Positions 26,610 to 38,400 of a DNA stretch of 64,000 bases are shown here, piece after piece. This stretch comes from Ardenticatenaceae bacterium (lineage in GTDB: Bacteria; Chloroflexota; Anaerolineae; Promineifilales; Promineifilaceae). The notes below the pieces were generated by a model. The model was not told where the DNA came from and did no database searches. It saw nothing but the letters and a program-made list of their open reading frames with translations. A program made the position numbers and the translations under genes. Positions within the stretch are counted from its first letter, which is position 1. The number at the start of each line of letters is the position of its first letter. The stretch spans positions 17,341 through 81,340 of the forward strand of contig JASJCR010000014.1 in assembly GCA_030065875.1 (NCBI GenBank), given 5' to 3'.

Positions 26610-26682
26610 GGCCCGGCCGGAGGCCGGCCACAGCACAAGGAGAAGACCTTGCCTGATCAGGAGGCCAGCTTCCAGCCATGCC
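26610..26682. repeat. REP-like element, copy C (downstream of the RAYT gene)
   Basis: The left arm GGCCCGGCCGGAGGCCGGCC is followed by ACAGCAC and AGAAGACCTTGCCT in the same order as copy B, so the two copies flank the transposase gene as direct repeats. The right arm is degenerate. Confidence 0.75.
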
Positions 26683-26746
26683 GCATGCTCACACCATGAT
26701 TCGTCTTTCAAGCTGTCGACATTGATGCTAAAATTCAGCGCCAATT

Positions 26747-27619
26747 ATGACCCCCCAAGAACACCTCAAAGCCCACCAACAGGCCGGCCGCCTGATCGAC
26801 GTCGGCGGCGTGCAAACCTTCATCCGTGAAGAAGGCAGCGGCCCGCCGGTCGTCTGTCTCCACGGGGTCCCCACCTCCAGCTACCTCTACCGCAAAGTCC
26901 TGCCCGAGCTGGCCACCCGAGGCCTGCGCGGCATTGCCCCCGACTTCCCCGGTATGGGGCTCTCCGACCGGCCGCTCAACTTCGACTACTCGTTCACCGG
27001 TCTCGGCCGCTGGGCCGCACAGCTGATCGACGCCCTGGAGCTCGATCAATTTCACCTCGTCATCCACGACGTCGGCGGGCCGGTTGGCCTGGAGCTGGTG
27101 GCCGCCCGTCCGCACCAAATCCAATCCCTGACCATCCTCAATACCCTGCTGGCCAATGTGGGCACCTTCAAAAAACCGTGGCCGATGCGCCCGTTTGAGT
27201 GGCCGGTCGTCGGCGAGCTGTACCTGGCCACCATGCAGCCCGCTCTCTTTACCCGCCTGATGGTCATGCTGGGGGTCAACGACAAAAGCAGCCTGCCCCC
27301 GGCCGAAGGAGCGGTCTACGTCAAGCTGCTCAAACGACAGGACAACGGCCGCGCCTTTCTCAAAATCATGCGCTCTTTTGAAACTACCGTGGCCAAACAG
27401 GAACTTTACATCAGTGCCGTTAAAAACCTCAACGTCCCGGTGCAGTTTGTGTGGGGGGAAGACGATCCGTTCCTGACCGTCGAAAAAGATGGCCGCCCGG
27501 CCGCCCAGGCCACCGGCGTCGAGCGCTTTTTTTCGCTTCCCTCCAAACACTTCCTACAGGAAGATCAGGCCCCGGCCATCGCGGCCCTCATTGCCGACCT
27601 GGTCAACGAAGGTTTATGA
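26747..27619 (+). CDS. Alpha/beta hydrolase, haloalkane-dehalogenase-like
   Basis: The 290-residue hydrolase has the oxyanion strand VVCLHGVPTSSYLYR and the nucleophile elbow IHDVGGPVG. The nucleophile is Asp (D108) rather than Ser. Asp at the elbow is characteristic of haloalkane dehalogenases and fluoroacetate dehalogenases. A later acid (WGEDDPF) and the catalytic His (SKHFLQED) are present. There is no signal peptide. The substrate is unknown; epoxide-hydrolase-type activity is the alternative. It follows the RAYT island and shares no operon with it. Confidence 0.85.
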   Translation: MTPQEHLKAHQQAGRLIDVGGVQTFIREEGSGPPVVCLHGVPTSSYLYRKVLPELATRGLRGIAPDFPGMGLSDRPLNFDYSFTGLGRWAAQLIDALELDQFHLVIHDVGGPVGLELVAARPHQIQSLTILNTLLANVGTFKKPWPMRPFEWPVVGELYLATMQPALFTRLMVMLGVNDKSSLPPAEGAVYVKLLKRQDNGRAFLKIMRSFETTVAKQELYISAVKNLNVPVQFVWGEDDPFLTVEKDGRPAAQATGVERFFSLPSKHFLQEDQAPAIAALIADLVNEGL

Positions 27620-28089
27620 TGGTTTTGTCTTGTGCGGATTATTACGGTTGGCAGATCGAGTTCTGCTGCCGTTCGGGCGATACGAATGGCGATTTCACCT
27701 CCCTGCGTCAGGTTCAAGGGCGGACAGGTCTTCAATAACCCAAATCATCGTTTGCGGCCCCCCTGTCATCCTGAGCGTAGTGAAGGATCCCGTCCACTCA
27801 CTTGAAGGCGAAGGTGGCCATTCGGGCGTTTATGGCTTCCAATCAGCCCTTCTGAAAGACAGCTTGCCGAGATTCTTCACGTCGCTGCGCTCCGTTCAGA
27901 ATGACAGGTGGTTTGCAGCCAACATGTCTGCTCCTGAACCGTGTCGGGGAGGGGGGTGCCGGGCAGAGCGGTACTGTACTTAATCTCCACTTCAAACCAT
28001 AATTTTGCGAAACTCCCACCCCAGGTCCTATAATAAATTCAAGTCTTTCCTTTAACCTCTGTTGTCTGAAGTCTGTGGTCTGATGTCTC
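27620..28089. other. Intergenic region with inverted repeat of the HPERSEGS family
   Basis: The 470-nt gap contains CCTGTCATCCTGAGCG at 27762-27777 running to GGATCCCGTC (27794). An inverted partner at 27870-27908 ends AGAATGACAGG. The same unit occurs at 58027-58060; when translated it gives the well-known spurious peptide HPERSEGS. I see no gene here. Confidence 0.65.
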
Positions 28090-28989
28090 ATGCCTTTAAT
28101 CTATACTTCCACCCGCCACCAGCTCCCCCTTCGGCCCACCTTGCGCGCCGTTCTCACCGCCGTCCGTCAGGCGCAGCGGCCGGTAATCCTGGCCCTCGAC
28201 TGCCCCATTAACATATCCCCAATCGACGGCCGGCGGGAAACAATTCTTCACCTGCATAACGATCAGGGTTCGGAGGCAAAACTCTTCGCCCGTGACCTGG
28301 CAGCCATGACCGGCGCACACATCGATTTGCTGGTGCTTTTTGATCGGCTGGACGATGAAGCGGCCGATTTTGCCCTCGACCAGCTGATCGCCGAAGGGGT
28401 TCCAGCCGCTGTGCTGGTGAATGATTCACTTGAGGCCGATCAAATCGGCAAATTTTTAGCTGATTTAGAGAAACGCTTCACAAGGAAAGGTTTCCTACCG
28501 CAGGGAAAATCAATTCGCACCCGACCGGTTGACCCTCATACTCAGGAAGCACCGCTCTCCGCTCGGGAAGAAGCGCAAATCGCCGCCCTGGCTGAAATCA
28601 TGCGCCTCGATCCGGCCGCCATGAGCACCACAGAAAAAAGGGAGCTGCTCACGCAGGCGGCCCAAATCCAGACCGAGCTCGATAAGCTGACCCTGAAAGA
28701 AAAGGCGCAGCTGCAGCGGCAAAACATCATCGATCACTGGCTGGCCCAGGCCCGTGAGGCGGTGCGGGTGATTGGCGACGAGTCGATCCCCCAAGGCAAT
28801 GTCCTCGTGCTGCTGCAGCAGATGGAGCAGGTGGCCCAGCAGCTGGCCACCGATGAGCTGCTGGGGGCAACCGGTCTGGAGCTGGCCGCTTTTCTGCGAG
28901 CCACGGCCGCCTATTTGCAAGGGGATCCGCAGCCCAAAGTACCCCCACGCTTTGCGGCCGAATGGGATGAGATGATTCAATCACAGTAA
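28090..28989 (+). CDS. Conserved-looking protein of unknown function
   Basis: I do not recognise the family. The 299-residue protein has no signal peptide or membrane segment. Residues ~1-135 look alpha/beta with a possible Rossmann-like rhythm (RPVILALDCPI, HIDLLVLFDRLDDE, VPAAVLVND). Residues ~155-235 are strongly helical and charged, probably a coiled coil. The C-terminus is helical and Gln/Leu-rich. It has a hairpin terminator downstream and no operon partner. The start is the ATG after a weak, T-rich leader; no convincing Shine-Dalgarno is seen. Confidence 0.6.
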   Translation: MPLIYTSTRHQLPLRPTLRAVLTAVRQAQRPVILALDCPINISPIDGRRETILHLHNDQGSEAKLFARDLAAMTGAHIDLLVLFDRLDDEAADFALDQLIAEGVPAAVLVNDSLEADQIGKFLADLEKRFTRKGFLPQGKSIRTRPVDPHTQEAPLSAREEAQIAALAEIMRLDPAAMSTTEKRELLTQAAQIQTELDKLTLKEKAQLQRQNIIDHWLAQAREAVRVIGDESIPQGNVLVLLQQMEQVAQQLATDELLGATGLELAAFLRATAAYLQGDPQPKVPPRFAAEWDEMIQSQ

Positions 28990-29015
28990 TTTTCCAACCT
29001 GAAGGATGCCCTTTT

Positions 29016-29039
29016 GTAGGGCCGCAGCATGCTGCGGCC
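29016..29039. repeat. Short REP palindrome, copy 2 (incomplete right arm)
   Basis: The left half GTAGGGCCGCAGCA is intact and the right half is truncated after TGCTGCGGCC. It is the same family as 6137-6164. Confidence 0.8.
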
Positions 29040-29060
29040 GGTAGCCGGTCAATCAGGGAA

Positions 29061-29091
29061 GACCACAAAAGTTTTGAAAACTTTTGTGGTC
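29061..29091. terminator. Hairpin terminator candidate
   Basis: The arms GACCACAAAAGTTT and AAACTTTTGTGGTC enclose TGA, a perfect 14-bp stem about 70 nt after the unknown gene. Confidence 0.6.
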
Positions 29092-29433
29092 TAAATGGAT
29101 CACCAGAAACCTGCCAAACAGTTGCCTAACACCCAAACCGTATATTGCCACCAAGAAAATATCCTTTTTGGCGTTACCTGAAGAAATGGGTGAGGATTCC
29201 TTATGCAAATTGTGGCAGGAGCGATGCAGGATTAATTCCAACCACAATAACGCGAAGCGCACAACAACAGATTTCAGCTTGTGTCTGTCGTGAAATCTAT
29301 ACCCTCTTCAATTTAATTGATGATCCGCTGTACCGGCCGGCTATGCCTGCCTAAATCATCAGCGGGTGATCTATCCATTTGCAAACCACAGAATCAAAAT
29401 CGAATATCTCAATCACGATCGGAGGTCAACGAG

Positions 29434-32400
29434 ATGAAACCATATCACCAGACACGCACCCATCAATCACTCGGCGTCATTCTGTCTTTGACCCTGGTTT
29501 TGCAAATGGTTACGCCCATCATTTTTGGTCAAAATACATTTGCGGCTCAGGTCAATTCCTCTTCGGCATCCTCAAACACGGCTGCTGCCGTCGATTTGAA
29601 TGCCGCGACCGACCTTTCACAGCTCCTGGCCGCCTCCACCAGTGAACCCCCGGAAATTTCATCTCCCCTCTCCATTTCCAAAGAACAATCAACCTACTCC
29701 GCAGCCGGCTCCATGGTCGTCACCTATACCGTCCGCAACAACCTGAAACCTATGGTTCATCCCGATATCAGCAGCGCCACCACCATCACCGCTCAGGTTG
29801 CAGCCTTGACCTCCATTGATTTTGACAGTGACCCCAACACCATTTACAGCGTGCTGATTACCAATGAGTTAACCAACGCCCAAACATCACTCAACACCGC
29901 CGATCCTCTGGCTGACAGCAGCGGCGATTTTTTGGCCCTCAACCTGGGAAACATTCCTCCCCTGGGGACCGCCACAGCCGTCATGACCCTCACCACCCCT
30001 GCCAGCAGTGGGGATTTTGCGGTTCTGGACACCGGCGCGGTGGCCTACGGGCAGCACCAGGGGCGCGCCATCTCAGCTAATGCCCCCCAAATCGCTCTCG
30101 CGCCTGATGGTTTTGACCAATACCTCGTCTGTACGATTGACGCCAACTGCGGCGACCGCTACATCATCCAAAAAGCGGCCGAGTTGGGTGGTGATCCGGC
30201 CGCCCTGTTCGCCTTTGTTCAGGGCCTAAACTTTGAGCTATACGAAGGCTCCCTGCGCGGCGCACGCGGTACGCTGTGGAGCGCAGCCGGCAACGCCACT
30301 GACCAGGCTAGCCTGCTCGTTGCCCTTCTGCGCGCGTCCGGGATTCCGGCCGCCTATCGCCAGGGCACCCTGAACACTACCAACGCCCAAACCGTTCTGA
30401 GCGGTATGTTTCCCAATAATCCAGCCCTCGGCGGCTTTGTGCCGGCCGGTACCCCCACGGCCGATCCGCTCAATGATCCGGCCCTGATCGCCCAGGCCCA
30501 GGAACATGCCTGGGTCGAGGCGTACCTGCCCGGCAGCGGCTGGACCGCCTTTGATCCAACTTTCGCCACCGCCAACGCTGGGGATACCTTTACCGCCCCG
30601 GTTGGCGGCCGGATCGCCGAACTCGACGATAATTTGCGCCACAAAGTGACCCTCCAGCTCAAAGCAGAACGGTACGGCGCGTTCCCGGTCGGCGGCAGTA
30701 ACATTTACGAAACCTTCCCCCTGGAAGCCACATTTAGCACCGTAGAACTGATCGGTGAGCCGGTGGTTTTCGCCCACCTCGTCGAATCAAACGCCCTCGG
30801 CGGACTGGCCTTCAGCTCGTTTGAACACACTTATATTCCCTATTTCATCGTTGGGGATAAGGAAATTGTCATCGAAGGGGAACCGATGCTCGACCTGCTC
30901 AGCAACTTTCCCTTTGGGCAGGATTTTCTGACGGCCGAATGGCTGATCCTAACCACCACCGATCCCTCTGGGAACACCACCACCTACGAGCGGGAGCTGT
31001 TTGACGACATCGGCTACGATGTGCGCACGATTGGCGGCGTGGTCGACCAGCTCGAACGCGGTGAAACCGCCCGTATCAGCTCGATCTCTTCCTGGACGAC
31101 CCTCTTTGCTCCCTCTGAAATCCCCGCCGAAGCGGTGGATGATCTCGTGCAGCCGGTGCTGGAAAACACCCTGGCCGCCAACGCCCTCCAAGAGCAGGTC
31201 GCCGCCATCGACGGGCTGCCGTATACACCCGAAGAGCTCGCCCTAATTCAGGAAACGGTGGTCCAGAGCGGTCTAGCCGCCCGCGCCATCCAGAAGATGC
31301 ACCTGCTCAAATTCACCCACGTGTCGGACGTCAGCCACGACTGGCTGGCTGAGTCAACTCAGGTGGCCGCCTACCCTGCTTCCCCACGCATTTTTACCGT
31401 CGGTTGGGAACGCAACGACATCGAAGCAACCGACATGGTGACCTTCGATCTGGGCCGCAACGAGCTGCGCACCATCCCCTACCCCGGCCAGACCGATCTG
31501 GGATCGCAGCTCTTTTTGCTGACCCAGGGTTACACCGACATGTCAATTGAGGCGGAGCTGGTGCGCGAGATCGCCGTCAAGCCGCTGACCAGCGTCGGTG
31601 AGGTGTTTAAAACGGCCGGCGAAAACAACATCCCCTTCACCCGCATCAACAGCCGCAACCTGGACTTTTTTGAAACGATGCTTATCTCTGACGAGGCCAA
31701 GGCGCGCATCACGACTGCCGTGCTTGACAACCCCAATCTTGAAGTAATCGTGCCTACCGAGATGGTCACCCTCGACGGGGCCGCCGAGCCAACCATTGGC
31801 TGGCTGGAAATCGATCACGAAACCGGCCGCACCATCGACGTCATGGAAAACGGCCAGCATATGGTGGCCGCCGCCTACGGCTTCCTGACCTCCGAAAACA
31901 AAGATTGGGGCTCGCTGGTCGGTGCGTTTGCCGGTGGCGTATTCTCTTACGGGGTGGGTTTTGCCGCCGGAGCGCTGCAAGCCTCACCGAATTCCGACCC
32001 CGCAGCCATCAAGGCCAGCGCCTATGAAGCAGCAAGCGAAAACGCGGAAAGGGCCCAGGAAGCCACCGACGGCATTGGCGACGACGACGCCCGCGAGCTC
32101 GGTTTTGGCCTGTCCATCGCCATGATGGAAGCACTGCTGCGCTACAACGATCCCCCGGTGCCGGAAGCGATTCTCAATTTGCCCCCGGCCGCTGCGCTCG
32201 ATCAATCACAAGCGACGGCGAACATCACCGGCAGCAGTTCCCTGTCCGGCAGCACCATCGCAGCATCTGTGGAGACGGCCATGGTCGCCCAAACCGGCTC
32301 AGCTACCACCAGTTATGACGCCACAGCCATCAATAATTTTATTTTTGACGCCCTTTCGGGTGATGGCGCCCTTTACCAAAACGCCGCTCTGCTGGACAGC

Positions 32401-35400
32401 GGCCCCTTCTTAGCAGAAGCGGCCGGTTCTCCGGCCACCCTGTCGACCGATGGTTCCCTCATGCCCGTCGGCGGCAGTCAGAGCGGCCCGGCCGCCTTTT
32501 ACAGCGGCGCGTTAACCCCGCTGGGCCAGGGCACCGATTTTGACAGCTATACCCTGGCCCTCACGCCCGGCGGCTCCGTGACGCTCGATCTCAAAAATGC
32601 CGAGGTGACCCTAAACGGCACCACCTACACCGGAAATTTTGAGCTGGTCACCAGCAGCGCCCTTAACGTCAGCGGCAGCGGCGCCACTGCGGCCGCCAAC
32701 TTCTCTGCGGACGCCAATCTAACGACAACGAACAGCGGCCTGATGATCGCCAACGCCAGCGGATCCCTCACTGTCGGCAGTGATACCCCGGCCGTAGCCA
32801 ACGGTTTTGCCTTGGGCAACGCCAGCGGCAGCAGCACCATCACCCCCAACGGCGCCACCGATACCTTTGACTTTAACGGCACGGCCGATTTCTTTGCCGT
32901 GGCCCTCACTAACCCCACCAGCGTCACCCCGGCCGATACGGCCACCGCGTTTGACGCCGACGTCGTTACCAACTACACCGACAGCTACACCCTGACCGTC
33001 ACCGCTCCCGACGGCTGGACCGTCTCCGTTGACGGCTCTGGCGGGGTCACGGCCGCTCCGGCACCCGGCACAACCGCCGGCACTTACAAAATTTTGGTGA
33101 CCGCCCAATCGCAGGCGGATCCCACTCTCTTCGCCGCGGCCGAACACACGGTCACGGTGACCGCCGTGGACGGGGTGGCCATCGACATCGTCAGCGACCC
33201 GCTGCTGACCGTCCCCTGGGGTGAAGAAGCCACCGGCGAATACACCTACCAGGTCAACGACGGCCGGCTGCAGCTCCCCGGTGCCGCTTATACCGTTTGG
33301 ATGACCAATACCTCTTCGATTGAAAGAACGTTCGACGTCACCGTCAGCGGCCTACCGGCCGGCTGGGCGATTTTTGGCGCGCAGCACGGCATTGCCGCCC
33401 TCCAGCTGACCCTACCGGCCGGCGGCAGCGCCCAGCTTGGCCTCTACGTCAAACCAACCGGCACCTCCCTGCCGCCAATTGGTTCCTCGTATCCCTTCAA
33501 CGTGACCGCCACGGCCAACGACAACGGCACGGTCAACGCCAGCGACAGTGCGACCTTTACCGTGCCCGGTATTCCTTTCCCCTTCGTGACGGTCGATCCG
33601 GAATTTATCAACACGTCAGAAAATACCGTGGTGCCATTTGACGTCACCGTCACCAACGTCGGCAACGCTGCCGGCTCGTTTGACCTGGTCAGCGACACCT
33701 TTATGCCCGACTGGTCGGTCTCCGGTTTAACTTCTCCCGTAGCCCTCAATCCGGGCGAATCATCGACCCAAACGGTCACGGCCACGGTGACCACCGGTGA
33801 AATCGGCCGGGGGCACTCGGTGTCGATTGGCGCGGTGGCCCCCACGCTGCCGTACACGCCCACCTCGGCCACCTTTGTCTACGTGATGGGTCCCAAGAGC
33901 GGCCCGATTATCACCACCGCCCGCAATCTAAACAACGCCTGCCTGGTTGACAATGGGCAGATGGGCGACGCGGCCGAAGCGCTGGCCCTGGCCATGGCTG
34001 AACTGGAACAGTGGTGCGCCATTGGCGACTGCCCGCTCCCCTTGCGGGATGATGTGGCCGCAGCGACCTCGCTGCTGGCCAGCAGCGCCCGCCTGACGTC
34101 ACTCGATTTCACCGGGGCCAACGACCTCGACACGGCCTCGTCCACCCTGGCTGCAGCGACCACCAATGTCGATATCGAAGCCGGTCTGGACGATATCGTG
34201 GCCGCCGTTTCCACCCTGGAAGGGCAGGTGTGTGAATTTGCCGAACACCGGCTCGATCTTTCGCTGACCCCGTTCAACAATGCGATCCTGGGTGGGCAAA
34301 CGGCCGACTTTACCCTTGAACTAACCAATCTGGGAACGGTTGACACAACCTATGCGGTGACCGTCACCCTGCCGGATGGAGACCAGACGCTCAATCCCAC
34401 AATTCCGACCGGCAACACCTTCTCGACCGTTCTCAATACAACACCGGCCGATTTTGGCCTCTATACCGTTCAAGCCACGGCTACGGCGGTTTCTCCAGAC
34501 GTGACCTTTGATATCGAAGCCACCAAATTCGCCCGCCTCAACGTCGTCGATCGCTATATCCAGCTCACCCGCGTTTTTGCCACCCCCGATTTTGTGGAAA
34601 CCGGAACCAGCTCAACCACGGTAAGCATTGAGGTGGCCAATATCGCCAACGTACCCCGCTCAGCCACCGCCCAAACCACCATCGAAGGGCCAAACGGGGC
34701 GCTGCTTTACGATCAGGATATCCCGGTTTCAATTTTGGCCGGCAGCCCCCGCGAATACGAGCTGGCCGTCGTCAATACCTCCGGTTGGGCCAGCGGCCTC
34801 TACACAATGACGGTCGACCTGGTCGACGGATCGGATAACCTCATCCCGGACGGCAGCAATTACGGATTCCTGACCGTGGGTGAAGGGCTGCTGGCTTCAG
34901 CGGCCGTCTCGCCAGAGCTGACCGCCCCTGGAAACGTAACCGTCACCACCATTTTGACCACCGAAATCAAGGCGGTACAGATCAATTCGCTGGCCGATGA
35001 ACCACCCCCACCCGCAGCGGAACCGATCAGCCAGATTGAAAGCGAAACAGCCTCGGAAGTTGAATTGGCGGAACCGATTCCGTTTACCCCAGTTCAGTAC
35101 ACAGAAGAGGAAGTGCCCTCTGAAAATAACGATTTAAATACGGCGGTGGAAGCACTGGACGCTCCCTTCGATGTTCAGGCGCTAACGGCCACCAGCATCG
35201 GCGGCTTTACCCGCTACGAAAATGATGACCCGGCCATCGTCTATACCGACACCTGGACCCTGCAAAGTCCCGGTCAGGCCAGCGGTGGTTCGGTACAGTA
35301 TGCCGGTGGCGGTGGCCGCAGCGCCTCGCTTACCTTTAATGGGGAGTGGGTGGCCGTGGGCTTTTTAGGCCAGAATGATGCCGGACAGGTCGAACTTTTT

Positions 35401-38400
35401 ATAGACGGCCTTTCGCAAGGGGTGTTTGACACCTACAGCAATGAAATCGAACCGCGCGTTTTTATTTTTGACGGCCTGAGCAGCGGTTCCCATACCCTTC
35501 TCATCGACGTTCCTGGAACCAGCAACCCCAATTCGCAGGCCAGCCGCATCCGGCTCGACTTTATCGATACCTGGGACGGAACCGCCTTGAACGACGAAAC
35601 CATCGAAACAGATGAAACTCGCTTCCTGGCATCTGGCAGCTGGGGGCCGCGCACCGACTTTCCGGACGCCAGCGGCGGCAGCTATCTCTACACCGGCCTG
35701 GCAAACTCCAGCGCCTGGGTACCATTTACCGGCGACAGCTTCTCGCTCGACATGGTCCGCCGCCCCAATGCGGACAAGGTCAAGGTCTTTGTTGACGGCA
35801 ACTTTATTACCTACCTCGACCAGTACAGTCCCACAACGATTACCGAAACCGTTTCGTTTGACAGCTTTGGACCGGGCATTCACCTCCTGCAGCTGACGCA
35901 TTTCCGCGGCTGGGCCTCGTTTGATACCTTTACCCAGCCGGGCAGCGCTCCGTTCTTTACGCCGGAGCCCGTCGGAGATTACCATCGTTATGAAGAAAGC
36001 GACCCGACCATCTCATACGATGGCGTGACCTTTAACACGGCCGTTCGGCAATGGGATTACATCGCCGACAATCGGGCCAGCGAATCGTATGTGGCCCGCT
36101 CCAACACGGCCGGTACGACCATCAGCGCCACCGTCACCGGCGAGTGGATCCATCTGGGCTTTGTCACCTCCAAATCCGGCGGTCAGGCCGAGGTTTTGAT
36201 CGACGGAATCTCGCAGGGCATCATCGATCTGTACACCGTTGAAAATGATTCGGCCAGCTTTGTCTACGATGGGTTAACCAACGGACCACACACGGTGGTC
36301 ATCAACGTGCTGGGCACCAACAACGGCCGGGCGAACAACAGCTACGTCTATTTTGACTTTATCGATGTTTGGAACGGCACCAATTTGCCCGACGAAACCG
36401 TCGAAGCACAGGATGAGGGCCGCGTCTACCACAGCGGTTCCGGCTCGATAACCACCGGCGGCAGCGGCACGACCAACGGCGACTACTGGCAAATCACCAG
36501 TTCAGGTGGAAACGCCGGTTTGTGGTTCCCATTCACCGGGGACAGCGTGACGTTTACCACGCGCAGCTACAACCAAACCGATGAAATCCGCGTCTTTGTC
36601 GACGGTCAATTTGTGGCCACGCTTGATGTGTTTAGCTACATCGATTCGATTGGCACGTTCTCCTTTGACGGCTTTGGCAGCGGGGCGCATATCCTGCAGC
36701 TTAAGCGGTATCGCAGCACCCTGGCGGTCGATGCCTTCGCCCAGCCGGGCAGTGCCCCGTTCTATATACCATCGGTGCAAACCGGCATCATCCGCACTGA
36801 AGAAGATGATGTGGCCGTCCTGTATAACGGGCTGCCATTAACCAACACCACGACAACCTGGTCACGCGTCAATTCCCAAATGAATGAGGCCAGCAACGGC
36901 CAGGTGGCGCGCACCAGTGAAATCAGCGACACCGTTGAATTTGCCTTTGACGGCACCTGGCTGGGGATTGGCTTCACTACCGACCGCTTTGGCGGCCTGG
37001 TCGAAATCGCCATTGACGGCACGCCGGTGCAAACGGTCGATCTGTACACCCGCTACGACAACACGGCCAGCTACTATTTCGACAGCCTGGGGGCCGGGTC
37101 GCACACCGTGACCCTGACTAACCTGGGCACGGCTCATCCCAACTCATCCGGCACGCGGCTCAACCTCGACTTCTTTGATACATGGGACGGCTCGACCCTG
37201 GCTGATGGGCTGTTTGAAGAAGACAGCGGCCGTTGGTTCCTCAGCGGCGACTTGTTCCTGTCGAACAGCGCCGTGGCCAGCGGCGGCAGCTACCTGAGCG
37301 ATGGGCTGTCAAATGAAAGCACCGTCTGGTTCCCCTTCACCGGGGACAGCGTCAGCATGTTGACCTATGCCGAATTTAGCGGCCGGGCGCTCGACGTGTG
37401 CGTAGACGGCCAGCGACTCACCGAAGTCAGCCGCTTTGCCCTAAATCCGATCAGCTATACCTACTCGTTTGACGGCTTTGGCCCCGGCCCGCACGTCATG
37501 GAGATCCGGCCGTTTCGGGCCAGCCTGGCTGTTGACGCCTTTGCCCAGGTGGCGGTCAGCCCGATCTACACCGAAACGACACCGACCGGCATCGTTCGCT
37601 ACGAAGAAGATGATCCGGCCCTGGTGTTCAACGGCAGCGATTCCTTTACCCAAATGCCGCAGTCGTGGTACTTCTCCGGCAATTCAACCCAATACAGCGG
37701 GGGCGGCCACGTGCAGACCAGCACCTCGGGTAACACCGTCAGCCTGACCTTCGACGGGACCTGGGTAGGCGTCGGTTTTATGGGCCGCACCAACTCCGGC
37801 AGCGCCGAAATCTTTATTGACGGTCTCAGCCAAGGGGTAATCACTACCACCACGGCCACCAACAACAAGGCGGTGGCCACCTACTTCGACGGGTTGAGCA
37901 CCGGCAGCCATACGATCACGATCGAGGCCCAGGGCAGTATCTACGTCGACTTCATCGACGTGTGGGATGGCACTGAATTAACCGACGGCTGGCACGATGC
38001 GGATGTGATCGAAACCAACGGCCGCTACTGGCTGAGCAACAACTGGTCTCGCTCGGAAAATAATCCCTATGCCTTTGATGACGACTATCTTGTGTTTAGC
38101 CTCGTCAATACCAATCCGCGCATGTGGTTTAACTTCACCGGCGAAGCATTTAGCTTCCTTTATACGGAACGAGATGGCACTCAAATCGAGGTCTTTATCG
38201 ATGGGGTCAGCCAGGGGGTTTACGACCTGTCGACCCAGGGACCGAGCAATACGGAACAGCCGGCCACGATCCACTTCTCGGGTCTGACTGACGGACCACA
38301 CGTGGTCCATATCGACACGCTAAACACCCGCATTCGCCTCGACGCCTTTGAAGCGGACCCAGCAGATCTCGCCCCGTACACGCCGGACTTTGAATGGTAC

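Larger units (their letters stand above)
28990..29433. other. Intergenic region before the giant secreted protein gene
   Basis: The 444-nt gap contains REP copy 2 (29016), a 14-bp stem hairpin (29061-29091) and otherwise unremarkable sequence. No gene is supported. Confidence 0.6.

Noticed and set aside
26735..27550. 271-codon minus-strand open frame opposite the alpha/beta hydrolase gene
   Set aside because: It is antisense to a clear enzyme, has no family motifs and arises from GC-rich codon bias.
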